Below are positions 9,901 through 16,706 of a stretch of 34,895 bases of DNA, piece by piece (positions within the stretch are counted from its first letter, which is position 1; every line of letters begins with the position of its first letter). The notes beneath the pieces are model-generated. The model saw nothing but the letters and a program-made list of their open reading frames with translations, searched no databases and was not told where the DNA came from. Source of the DNA: a virus. Where the stretch lies: positions 1 to 34,895 of the IMG/VR virus record IMGVR_UViG_3300032323_000719. The stretch is one strand, 5' to 3'. The translations under genes were made by a program, and so were the position numbers.

Positions 9901-10771
9901 CGGCGGCGGTGGTGGTGCAGGTGGTATATCGTTTAGAACCTGGACAGGCACCGGATATACAGGAAGTGCAAACGTAGAGGTTTCTTCAGCCACTCCAGGA
10001 ACACAAATATCATACAGAGTTGATGTTAGATATAAAGATAACTTAGACGCAATATCTGCGGTAAGATCTAGAACCTTTACTCAGCAAGTGCCAGGTAGTC
10101 AATCGATATCTGTTGGTAGAATATACACAACTCCTGAAACAATATATTGGGGAGAAACTCCAAGAATCTTCGTTGAGTTAACTAGACCTTCAGCGGCAGC
10201 AGTCCCGGTTGAAATTAGATATGTATACTCGGGCGCGATCGCAGCAGCCATTGGTCAAACCGGAATAGTGAACACCTTTAACATAAATGTTCCTGCTGGT
10301 CAAACAATAGCATCAGTTTTAGGAACTGTTTATCAGAATAATTTACCAGCTGGTGGCTTAATAGGAACTGCGTTTATTAATAATATTCCGCAGTCAAATA
10401 ATAATCTATCTTTCTTAACCTATGCAGGCCAGGGAAGAAATATTACAGTATCTTCAGTTACTGGAGTTCCGCAGCAAGTTTATTGGGGTCAAACTCCTTC
10501 ACTGAGAGTGAATTTAAATACTCCATCATTAACACCTGTGGTCGTTGAACTGAGATTTGACTGGACTGGTGATATAACTAACATATATGGTACTGACAGT
10601 AACACTACATTATCAGTGACCATTCCAGCTAATCAGAGTTTTGGAACAGTAGCATTGCCGATTTATCTCACTGGATATCCGTCGGGAGCTATAGTTGGTG
10701 CTGCATACATAAACGGTGTTGCTCAAACTGCTGAAATCGAATTCTTAAGATATATGGGCCGAGCGCCATAA
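6941..10771 (+). CDS. Large glycine-rich adhesin-like tail protein with PA14-like segment (1276 aa)
   Basis: This is a modular, probably receptor-binding virion protein. Residues 1-310 are paralogous to the entire next gene: compare YNTIRSKIAELMG, SQWDDLRFDLLNL, ARFFFNSGGKIR and EYRIEARCD. From about 365 a Gly-rich domain starts (GGGGAGGFSVRGD ... VFPGQKLQVRVGRAGQ). About 483-565 resembles a PA14-type beta domain (WYYEVHIPSTGSYTFT ... ALWLDDELI). Residues about 590-1010 are again extremely Gly-rich, with runs of GGG and GAGG like the polyglycine lattice of gp38-type phage adhesins. The C terminus has two related repeats of about 110 residues. There is no signal peptide or membrane segment. 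An AAGGA ribosome site lies 5 bases before the ATG. The adhesin role is inferred from composition and position. Confidence 0.75.
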   Translation: MTSGSFITAIGYNTIRSKIAELMGVGSGSKGYGQTIISQVVAPGSIITKSQWDDLRFDLLNLRIHQTGVVPVVPEVNRADPVVFGTSQPAVQYNQIADQAVLDRFLLGPGQFVVQNISNLNYTNLWYNTLSTIVTVTFGSPDQARFFFNSGGKIRLTSSRSGGTVSSQNRAWTGLLSSVGARDFGAIGNTVNFYNLTGDFQTVFSSRSGGIYYSSVYRNNEYRIEARCDTTTNTGGTARTVQFRISYIDLQPNTFNRFTDGTLNLTVDEIRAQGTLVPEGSGTFSIVRPAVTTIPISESGAPIVPPGSLYIPFVPAITNIPPTRPTEIESAITLSSYDVFTASGTQDYTTPGNYEFTVPPGVSTLNVELAGGGGAGGFSVRGDPQLGGGGGGSGGYLQRSISVFPGQKLQVRVGRAGQANTNRVSLNRNGTMSYIAEGFSNLTASYATAYPEVTWPSWSSFMKSYAVWPTGAVTSAPSEGDREIWYYEVHIPSTGSYTFTAAADNSLNALWLDDELIIQNFNSFSTTTTATRTLTAGLYTVVVVGVNAAGSSGNPAGVAATITSGSRLIWSTRYGRKATLTGVYSAGGGIQGEDATQSLLGKGGLPGLPGGQAGANGTLTDNPNASRGGIGGTTPVGTGGLGGSGIAGSNGQGFGAGGGGGGITQVDNTITDPGNPGGNGSSGKISLSWGTTFRGIANIGFSWSGGGDTDGTLKSALWTLTPISGFLGGPFSGEQIISGTPVAGLSLAGQTITYTLGQGGAGGSGASNGNNGTNTTVTFQGVTLTAFGGTGGRYNSTQNANGGSFSGGDSGVVGGVGGGMTGDDGGGGGGAIGGVGAPYTGSSNRGQNGAQSADYLGLQAAVVASNFTWVGAGAGADDGATPRNAKNGGTALGFGSGGGGAGWYGGNGGTGLYGGGGGGASGYSAVQTGGRGGQGAVVCQFVGGTTQYIVLTSGTAFTVPTGTTAVRIWAVGAGGGGAGSPSQDGTSGGGGGAGGISFRTWTGTGYTGSANVEVSSATPGTQISYRVDVRYKDNLDAISAVRSRTFTQQVPGSQSISVGRIYTTPETIYWGETPRIFVELTRPSAAAVPVEIRYVYSGAIAAAIGQTGIVNTFNINVPAGQTIASVLGTVYQNNLPAGGLIGTAFINNIPQSNNNLSFLTYAGQGRNITVSSVTGVPQQVYWGQTPSLRVNLNTPSLTPVVVELRFDWTGDITNIYGTDSNTTLSVTIPANQSFGTVALPIYLTGYPSGAIVGAAYINGVAQTAEIEFLRYMGRAP
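10103..10768 (+). repeat. Two tandem C-terminal domains of about 110 residues in the glycine-rich adhesin
   Basis: Copy 1 (10103-10441) and copy 2 (10442-10768) share the order YWGETPRIFVELTRPS / YWGQTPSLRVNLNTPS, then VEIRYVYSGAI / VELRFDWTGDI, then NVPAGQTIASV / TIPANQSFGTV, then LPAGGLIGTAFIN / YPSGAIVGAAYIN, ending LSFLTYAG / IEFLRYMG. The copies are clearly homologous but diverged, so this is an old domain duplication. The strand-rich pattern suggests an immunoglobulin-like fold. Confidence 0.8.
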
Positions 10772-10800
10772 GTACTGTAGCAGATTTAAAAAGATAAAAA

Positions 10801-11730
10801 ATGGCGATACCAGTAACTAATGCTGTAGTTCGAATAGCAGACTATAATGATTTAAGAACCCAGGTAGCTAATATTTTAGGTACTGGTGCAGGCACGTCTG
10901 GTTACGGACAGATTATGAGATCCATCCAAATTCCTGCCGGAAGATTAGTATCTGTTCAAGATTGGGAAAACTTAAAATTTGATATTTTAAGCATACTTCT
11001 GCATCAAGATGGTGTAACTCCTAATTTAATCAGTCTTCAGGAAGGTAGAGTGATTAGTGCTGCTTCTACAGAAGTTCCAACAGTGTATACCAATGCAGCA
11101 GCAAATATCGGAACCAATAAATTTAATATTGCCAACGGACAGTTCGTTACAGAAACTAGAGGTTCAATTTCTAGAACGTGGGATTCAACAACTTCTCCAA
11201 CAACTTGGCGTGTTAGTTGTACTGCAACAGTAACAGTGACTTTTGCATCAACAGATGCAGCAAGATATTTTTTCAATGCAGGCGGCAAAATTAGATTTTC
11301 CAGTGAAAGATCCGGCGGAGTTTCTACATCACAGAATACTTCTTGGACTAGCCTATTAAACACTGTAGGCACACAGTCCTTTGGTTCAACTGCACCCGCG
11401 GTAAATTTTTATACTTTAACTAACACAGATCAATTCTGGTATACTGCTTCAGCAAGCTCTCCTTATTCTACCAATAGATTCCGTTTAGCTGCTCGTTGTG
11501 ATATTACCAATAACGTTAACGGTGGAGCAAGGATACTAACTTTTACTGCAACTTGGGAAGATAGATATAATGATCCAGGCCCACCGCAGCCGGGCGATGC
11601 AGTTGACGGAAAATTAGAATTGTTTGTTAGCCAAATTAGGCCAAGCGGTGTTCTATACCCAGATTTAATTCCGTCTAGCTTCTTTATAGACTCTCCTTTA
11701 TACACCCTAGGCCAGATAACCGGTTCATAA
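10801..11730 (+). CDS. Short paralogue of the adhesin N-terminal region, virion structural protein (309 aa)
   Basis: This 309-residue protein aligns along nearly its whole length with residues 1-310 of the 1276-residue protein before it: YNDLRTQVANILGTG against YNTIRSKIAELMG, QDWENLKFDILSILLHQDG against SQWDDLRFDLLNLRIHQTG, then ARYFFNAGGKIRFSSERSGG, FRLAARCDITNN and the DGKLELFVSQIR strand. It lacks the Gly-rich region, the PA14-like segment and the C-terminal repeats. It may be a free form of the attachment domain, a cap, or the remnant of an adhesin whose tip was lost or moved. No strong ribosome site precedes the ATG (only AAGATAAAAA), which hints at weak or coupled expression. The homology is directly visible; the role is inferred. 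Confidence 0.75.
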   Translation: MAIPVTNAVVRIADYNDLRTQVANILGTGAGTSGYGQIMRSIQIPAGRLVSVQDWENLKFDILSILLHQDGVTPNLISLQEGRVISAASTEVPTVYTNAAANIGTNKFNIANGQFVTETRGSISRTWDSTTSPTTWRVSCTATVTVTFASTDAARYFFNAGGKIRFSSERSGGVSTSQNTSWTSLLNTVGTQSFGSTAPAVNFYTLTNTDQFWYTASASSPYSTNRFRLAARCDITNNVNGGARILTFTATWEDRYNDPGPPQPGDAVDGKLELFVSQIRPSGVLYPDLIPSSFFIDSPLYTLGQITGS

Positions 11731-11749
11731 ATTTTTCTCCACAAGCGAT

Positions 11750-11767
11750 CAGTTTATAAATAAACTG
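11750..11767. repeat. Perfect 8-base inverted repeat around the late promoter
   Basis: CAGTTTAT, two bases AA, then ATAAACTG form an exact inverted repeat that encloses the TATAAATA late element at 11755-11762. It lies in the 59-base gap between the last tail gene and the glycosyltransferase block. It is too AT-rich and too short in loop to look like a usual terminator. Confidence 0.7.
11755..11762 (+). promoter_or_regulatory. T4-type late promoter TATAAATA (perfect)
   Basis: This is an exact copy of the T4 late promoter element, which is read by host RNA polymerase carrying the phage late sigma factor gp55 together with the sliding clamp. Transcription should begin near 11768, leaving about 22 bases of leader with a GGAGAG ribosome site at 11778-11783 before the TTG start at 11790. 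It heads the eight-gene overlapping chain up to 18924. Confidence 0.85.
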
Positions 11768-11789
11768 CGTATATAATGGAGAGATTAAA

Positions 11790-12140
11790 TTGGACGAAAA
11801 ACTCAAATCCGCCCTGGCATTTTCAAACTACCGACAAACCCTAGCTACACAGAGACGTCTTCTAAAAGAAAAATTAGAAGCTCGCTTAACCTACGGATTC
11901 AACGGCGGCATTTTTAAAATAGATCAGAATCTATTAACATTTGTAGATTTTTTTATTAAAAACGGTCGAACAGAATCTATTCCCTTAATTGATACTAACG
12001 GAAATCCTATTATGATCCACGACCTTGAAAAATTCAAGGACGAGATCTTTGACAGATACTTTTCAGCTACTAACGAGTATATTGATTCGTTTGAAAAATT
12101 AAAAAAATCAAGAACCATTGAAAAGTTATTAGATCTATGA
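11790..12140 (+). CDS. Conserved phage protein of unknown function heading the glycan block (116 aa)
   Basis: I do not recognise a named family. The protein begins at TTG (MDEKLKSALAFSNYRQTL), chosen because GGAGAG sits 6 bases upstream; there is no in-frame ATG nearby. It is mostly helical and charged, with a basic N-terminal helix (QRRLLKEKLEARL) and a C-terminal helix rich in Lys, Glu and Phe. There is no membrane segment or signal peptide. It is the first gene after the late promoter, and its stop overlaps the next start as ATGA, so translation is probably coupled to the first glycosyltransferase-like gene. It could be a small structural or assembly protein that happens to share the transcript. 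Confidence 0.7.
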   Translation: MDEKLKSALAFSNYRQTLATQRRLLKEKLEARLTYGFNGGIFKIDQNLLTFVDFFIKNGRTESIPLIDTNGNPIMIHDLEKFKDEIFDRYFSATNEYIDSFEKLKKSRTIEKLLDL

Positions 12141-12997
12141 AAAAAGGCGTTCTAATATTTGCTCATAACAGCAGAGAAGTAGATTATTCGGTATTGGCTT
12201 TAATATCGGGAAGTCTTGCAAAAAAACATCTCAAAGTTCCTGTGTCAGTAGTAACAGATCAGTCAACTATGTCATGGATTAAAGAATCCGGTAATGAAGA
12301 AAAATTCAAAGATGTTTTTGAAAATATTATTTTAGTTGAAAGACCAGACACTGCTAACGTTCGTAGACTTAACGATGGTGGCGAATCTAAAATGGTTCCC
12401 TTTATTAATTCCAGTCGAACTGTGGCCTATGATGTTTCTCCTTATGATCGAACATTGCTGATCGACAGCGATTTTTTAATCTTTTCCGATCAACTTTCAA
12501 ATTATTGGGATCTCGATTACGATGTAATGATATCGAAATCTATAGATGACATACAAGGAGATAGGATAGGCCATTTAGATATTTCAGTATCAGAAACAGG
12601 AACACATCTATATTGGGCTACATGTGTTATGTTTTCAAAATCCGATTACGCAAAAACGTTTTTCGATCTAACAAGTCACATCCAAGAAAATTATAGACAC
12701 TACGGAGAAATTTTTAAATTCTCCACAGAACAGTATAGAAATGATATCTCTTTCAGCGTTGCCAAACACATTATGGATGGATTTGAAACAGACACATCGT
12801 CAGCATTACCGCCCTTATTAACTACTATAGATAGAGATGTGCTAATAGATGTTAAGGATAATAAATTAGTATTCCTTATTCACAAACAGCAAGAATGGAA
12901 TGCTTTTTATCCAGCAGTGATTGATGGAAGGGATGTTCATATAATGAACAAACAAAGTATAGTTAGAAATAAAGATCTACTGTTGGAGTTAGTATGA
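12137..12997 (+). CDS. GT-A-like glycosyltransferase (DSD motif, 286 aa)
   Basis: Probable nucleotide-sugar glycosyltransferase of GT-A type. The N terminus (KKGVLIFAHNSREVDY) is a beta strand and loop typical of the nucleotide-binding half. A second strand and turn (VPVSVVTDQSTM) follows near 34-45. RTLLIDSDFLIF near 104-115 carries the DxD metal and sugar-nucleotide motif. Downstream are the aromatic-rich acceptor-side elements (HLYWATCVMFSKSD). The closest match in style is the GT8-like group. Its start overlaps the previous stop (ATGA) and its own stop overlaps the next start (ATGA). Acceptor unknown; given the neighbours it could act on a phage-made glycan, a virion protein or host surface sugar. 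Confidence 0.65.
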   Translation: MKKGVLIFAHNSREVDYSVLALISGSLAKKHLKVPVSVVTDQSTMSWIKESGNEEKFKDVFENIILVERPDTANVRRLNDGGESKMVPFINSSRTVAYDVSPYDRTLLIDSDFLIFSDQLSNYWDLDYDVMISKSIDDIQGDRIGHLDISVSETGTHLYWATCVMFSKSDYAKTFFDLTSHIQENYRHYGEIFKFSTEQYRNDISFSVAKHIMDGFETDTSSALPPLLTTIDRDVLIDVKDNKLVFLIHKQQEWNAFYPAVIDGRDVHIMNKQSIVRNKDLLLELV

Positions 12998-13833
12998 CTT
13001 TTGGTTATCTATTGATTATTTCAGAACATGCATCTAGAGACTATCTTAAGATGGCCTATGCTCTAGCACTGAGTATAAAAAACACACAAAAGGAAGGATT
13101 TGATAAGGTAGCACTAGTTACTGACAATGTCGATCGTGTAAAAAAATTAAAAAGTCCTTGGGTGTTTGACGAAGTAATACATTGGGATAAAGAAACATAT
13201 TGGGATGGAAGATCTTGGATGGACAAATTAAGTCCTTGGGATCACACAATTTGTTTAGATGTAGACATGCTATTTCTAAGAGATTGCAGTCACTGGGCTG
13301 AGTACTTTATTAAGAACAGCGAAGTGTATGTGGCAAACAAATCCTATACAATCAGCGACAAAGTAGTAACCAAAGATTTTTATAGACAGACATTTACTAA
13401 AAATCAATTACCTAATTTGTATTCTTTTTATACCTATTTCAAGAAAGACAGTGAATTAGCAGATGAATTTTTTACACTTGGTCGTTATGTTATAAAAAAT
13501 AATTTAGAATTTAAGAATACGTTTTTATCTGAATTCATTCCTAATGAAGTAGGAACAGATGAAGCGTTTGCGCTCAGTGCTAAAATTTTAGATATACAAG
13601 ATCAGATTGCATATCCTTTAGACTTTCCTAAAGTAGTTCATATGAAACCAATGGTACAGGACTGGCCCTGGCCTGCAAATAAAGTAACAGATCATGCAGG
13701 ATTTTATCTAAACAATAAAGGGCAATTAAAAATAGGAAATCAGCAACAGTACAGTATTATTCATTATGTAGAAAAAGATATAATGACAGATGAATTAATT
13801 TCAACTCTAGAGAAAATAGCATGGAAGAAATAA
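12994..13833 (+). CDS. GT-A-like glycosyltransferase (DVD motif, 279 aa)
   Basis: A second GT-A-like protein, similar in plan to the preceding one. It has an N-terminal strand (FGYLLIISEHASRDYLKMA), a VALVTDNVDRVKKL segment, and HTICLDVDMLFLRD near residues 85-98 with a DxD motif. It then has an acceptor-side region with EVGTDEAFALSAKI, where the conserved DE pair after GT is typical of retaining GT-A enzymes. A late FPKVVHMKPMVQDWPW segment with a His followed by Lys resembles the C-terminal metal ligand region of GT8. GGAG lies 7 bases before the start. It overlaps the next gene by 13 bases. Catalytic class is reasonably supported; donor and acceptor are unknown. Confidence 0.65.
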   Translation: MTFGYLLIISEHASRDYLKMAYALALSIKNTQKEGFDKVALVTDNVDRVKKLKSPWVFDEVIHWDKETYWDGRSWMDKLSPWDHTICLDVDMLFLRDCSHWAEYFIKNSEVYVANKSYTISDKVVTKDFYRQTFTKNQLPNLYSFYTYFKKDSELADEFFTLGRYVIKNNLEFKNTFLSEFIPNEVGTDEAFALSAKILDIQDQIAYPLDFPKVVHMKPMVQDWPWPANKVTDHAGFYLNNKGQLKIGNQQQYSIIHYVEKDIMTDELISTLEKIAWKK

Positions 13834-14414
13834 CTTACGACTTCTCTGATTTTGCAGACAAGTTTGATTTAAAGAAAATTGAATATTATGCCCTATATGA
13901 TTCTAATACATTAACAGTTAAAGGCATATATCCGTCACATGCGTTGGAAGATAGAACAGATGCTATCGCGATTGATCACGAATTAGCCGACAGGATTAAC
14001 AGCGGACATACCAATATGTCCAAATGTAAAGTTAATCTATATAATAGAACCATAGAAGTAATTGAAGACAATTCAGAAATTTCTATCGACACTGTATTAC
14101 ACAGAATCATAGAGAAAAAATGGAACACTAAAAAAACCAAAAACGATATCTTGATTATCTATGACTCTAAAACAAAGATTTTGAAATTTAAAATACATCA
14201 AAAATATTTTAGTGATGTTACCTGGCCTAAAAATCTAGAATTAAAATTTATAATCACAGGATACAACGACCCGCATATCCTATACAAAACTATTTCTTTT
14301 ACGTTAGGTGCTATATTAGAAAAAAAGACCATAGAGGCCAAAGTAGACATTGATGGGGAATTTAGTATTTTTTCAAAACGAGTTTTCCCAAATTATCAGT
14401 TGGAGATATTATGA
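13821..14414 (+). CDS. Unknown protein in glycan block (197 aa)
   Basis: No family recognised. The protein starts MEEITYDFSDFADKFDL and is a soluble mix of helices and strands, rich in Lys, Ile and Asp, with no cysteine cluster, DxD or membrane segment. It has three strand-like segments of similar build: YALYDSNTLTVKGIYP, KVNLYNRTIEVIEDN and LIIYDSKTKILKFKI, which may be internal repeats of a small beta unit. It is embedded between two glycosyltransferase-like genes, overlaps the first by 13 bases and the next by ATGA, so it should be co-produced with them. A carbohydrate-binding or scaffold role is only a guess. Confidence 0.65.
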   Translation: MEEITYDFSDFADKFDLKKIEYYALYDSNTLTVKGIYPSHALEDRTDAIAIDHELADRINSGHTNMSKCKVNLYNRTIEVIEDNSEISIDTVLHRIIEKKWNTKKTKNDILIIYDSKTKILKFKIHQKYFSDVTWPKNLELKFIITGYNDPHILYKTISFTLGAILEKKTIEAKVDIDGEFSIFSKRVFPNYQLEIL

Positions 14415-15322
14415 GAGTAATTGAATTTGACATTATTTTTCTTAGCTATGACGAACCGAATGCAGATTTGCATTATGCAGATTTATGTAACAAGGTGCCT
14501 TGGGCCAAACGTGTTCACGGAGTGAAAGGCAGTGATGCAGCACATAAAGCTGCTGCCGAAGCATCTGAAACAGAATGGTTCATTACTGTGGATGCTGATA
14601 ATATTGTCGATCCTGAATTCTTCAATTTTAATCTCGATATGTCTGATCCAAAGATTCGTGTATACGGCTGGTGTGGTCGTAACGTGATCAATGGACTGCG
14701 TTATGGTAATGGTGGTTTAAAGATCTGGAATAAAGAGTTTGTATTAAACATGAAAACTCACGAAGCATCAGAAAGCGACCGAGCACAGGTAGATTTTTGT
14801 TGGGAAGATGGTTATAGAAATTTTCCCATGAGTTTTAGCGACAGTGTTATTACGGGATCCCCGTTCCAAGCATGGCGAGCAGGATTCCGTGAAGGTGTTA
14901 AAATGACCTTGCTCGACGGAATCAAAGTTCCTGCACAGGAAATACAAAAAAGAATATGGTGGCACAATCTACATAGATTAAAAATGTGGGCCACAGTGGG
15001 AAGTCATGAAGATAACGGACTTTATGCTATCTACGGTGCAAGACTAGGAACATGGATGACTAACTGCACAGACTGGAATTACATTGAAGTTAGAGATTTT
15101 GAAATACTAAGAGGCATATGGAATCAATACGGCAAACCCTATGAAGAAGCAAATGGAGAAGGGTTGGTAGAAGAAATCGAGTCGTTGGGTGAAAAAATCA
15201 AATTGAATCTAGGATTCAATTGGCCCTACCTAGATCCAAATAAGAGCAAATATACATTAGACTTATACAATGAAACAATAGAATTGTGTAAAACTTATTT
15301 TAGAATGCCAGAACATGTATGA
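14411..15322 (+). CDS. Glycosyltransferase-like protein (DAD motif, 303 aa)
   Basis: GT-A-like protein with a distinctive N terminus (FDIIFLSYDEPNAD), followed by AKRVHGVKGSDAAHKAAAEA and WFITVDADNIVDPEFF near 57-72. The DAD acts as the DxD metal site. Further on come RVYGWCGRNVINGLRYGNGG and SPFQAWRAGFREGVKM. All these landmarks recur in the C-terminal third of the next gene, so the two are paralogues. GGAG lies 7 bases before the ATG, and the start overlaps the previous stop by ATGA. The next gene overlaps the end by 8 bases. This subfamily appears in marine myoviruses from what I recall; the sugar and acceptor are unknown. Confidence 0.7.
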   Translation: MRVIEFDIIFLSYDEPNADLHYADLCNKVPWAKRVHGVKGSDAAHKAAAEASETEWFITVDADNIVDPEFFNFNLDMSDPKIRVYGWCGRNVINGLRYGNGGLKIWNKEFVLNMKTHEASESDRAQVDFCWEDGYRNFPMSFSDSVITGSPFQAWRAGFREGVKMTLLDGIKVPAQEIQKRIWWHNLHRLKMWATVGSHEDNGLYAIYGARLGTWMTNCTDWNYIEVRDFEILRGIWNQYGKPYEEANGEGLVEEIESLGEKIKLNLGFNWPYLDPNKSKYTLDLYNETIELCKTYFRMPEHV

Positions 15323-16310
15323 TATTCTTTATGCCAGTCGAGATAAAATCTTAGAACAAGACTGGATCAATTTTAAATCAAGATTTCCTCGAGCTATACG
15401 TTGTGATAACGTAGAAACTTTCGACGATCTAAAATCTAAAAGTTTTACAAAGTTTTTCTGGATTGTTTGGGACGACTTAGAAATCGTAGATGATTTTAAA
15501 TTTGATTATACTATTCCTGAATGGGATAGAATGTACACACATCTTTTCTTAAACGGAGATGAGTACAATGGCGTTGTACTAATTTCTAAAGACATTGAAG
15601 TTAGTAAAAAAGAAATTGAATTTAGATTTTTTATGAATTTTAAATCGATAGAAACTCTTGCTAGTCGATTTAAAAAATATGATATCATTGGTATAGGTAA
15701 TATCGATGAAAATCTGAAGAATAAATTTCCTCATACAAAGATGTTGCCAGTAACCGCAACATTAGAAGAAATCAAAAATGCATCTTCCACTAGAATGTTT
15801 TGGATTGTATGGTACGATGTTATTATCGATAAGAATTTTGATTTCTCTTATAGAGCAGCTACATACGCTGACACTAAACAAATACATGCCTTTAAGAACG
15901 GAAACTATTATGACGGGATATGTTTGTTTCCAAAAGATGTAGAAATGTCTCAACGTGAATTTGCTTATAAATTCTTTGCTAATAAAAAAGAAACAGGAAT
16001 ACAAGCATCTTTACCAAAGCCCTACGATATTGTATTCATTAGTTATAATGAACCAAATGCTGACGAAAATTACAAATTGCTCTGTGAAAAATTTCCTAGA
16101 GCTAAAAGAGTTGATAAAGTTAAGGGCATACATCAAGCACACATTGAGGCAGCAAAACTATCAACTACGGATGTGTTTTGGGTAGTTGACGCCGATGCTA
16201 TCGTTGTTGATGGATTTAATTTTGATCACATAGTTTCTACTTACGATAAAGAAACCGTTCATGTGTGGAGAAGCCGAAATCCTATTAATGATCTAGAGTA
16301 CGGTTATGGC
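15315..16310 (+). repeat. Tandem triplication of a glycosyltransferase N-terminal half-domain
   Basis: Three protein-level repeats within one gene, each running from an MYDI/KYDI/PYDI strand through FPRA(I/K)R or FPHTKM, an FW(I/V)V strand carrying the DxD position, and a GGV/NGVVLISKD/DGICLFPKDVE segment. Copy boundaries are near 15315, 15675 and 16020. DNA-level identity is low, so this is an old duplication, not a recent slippage. Confidence 0.7.
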
Positions 16311-16706
16311 GGTGTTAAGCTATTACCTAAAAAACTCACATTGAATATGGATATAACTAAACCAGATATGACTACTAGTATTTCTAAACAGTTCAATGCT
16401 GTTTCGATAGTGTCAAATATTACTGCATTTAATACTGATCCTTTTTCTACATGGAAGTCTGCCTTTCGAGAGTGTGTAAAATTAGCCAGCGGTATTATAG
16501 TTAGAAATAAAGAAAAAGAAACTTTAGAAAGATTAGAGACGTGGTGTACTGTAGGCAATGATAGAGAGTTTGGAATATACGCCATTGCAGGTGCTAATGC
16601 TGGTAAATTGTACGGAGAGTCTAATAAGGATAATCCTACAATGTTAAATAATATCAATGATTTCGATTGGTTAAAACAAGAATTTGAAAAGGAATTCCCA
16701 CAGTGA
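15315..16706 (+). CDS. Three-repeat glycosyltransferase-like protein with only one intact DxD (463 aa)
   Basis: The protein is built from three copies of the same N-terminal half-domain seen in the preceding gene. Copy 1 (about 1-118) has FWIVWDDLEI at 48-57. Copy 2 (about 121-230) has FWIVWYDVII at 162-171. Copy 3 (about 236-463) has FISYNEPNAD and FWVVDADAIV at 288-297, followed by the rest of a full-length domain (WRSRNPINDLEYGYGG, FSTWKSAFRECVKL). Only copy 3 keeps the DxD; copies 1 and 2 have Trp at the first Asp. I infer one catalytic domain plus two non-catalytic, perhaps sugar-binding or scaffolding, copies. It overlaps the previous gene by 8 bases and meets the radical SAM gene at TGATG. 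Confidence 0.72.
   Translation: MYDILYASRDKILEQDWINFKSRFPRAIRCDNVETFDDLKSKSFTKFFWIVWDDLEIVDDFKFDYTIPEWDRMYTHLFLNGDEYNGVVLISKDIEVSKKEIEFRFFMNFKSIETLASRFKKYDIIGIGNIDENLKNKFPHTKMLPVTATLEEIKNASSTRMFWIVWYDVIIDKNFDFSYRAATYADTKQIHAFKNGNYYDGICLFPKDVEMSQREFAYKFFANKKETGIQASLPKPYDIVFISYNEPNADENYKLLCEKFPRAKRVDKVKGIHQAHIEAAKLSTTDVFWVVDADAIVVDGFNFDHIVSTYDKETVHVWRSRNPINDLEYGYGGVKLLPKKLTLNMDITKPDMTTSISKQFNAVSIVSNITAFNTDPFSTWKSAFRECVKLASGIIVRNKEKETLERLETWCTVGNDREFGIYAIAGANAGKLYGESNKDNPTMLNNINDFDWLKQEFEKEFPQ

Noticed and set aside
8040-9960. Repeated GGTGG/GGCGG DNA as a tandem repeat array or switching site
   Set aside because: The pattern follows from Gly codons in a coding frame. Period and units vary, and no exact DNA repeat unit is kept.
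16703-16705. GTG as start of the radical SAM gene
   Set aside because: The next codon is ATG and gives a TGATG junction; the GTG adds only one residue. It remains possible.
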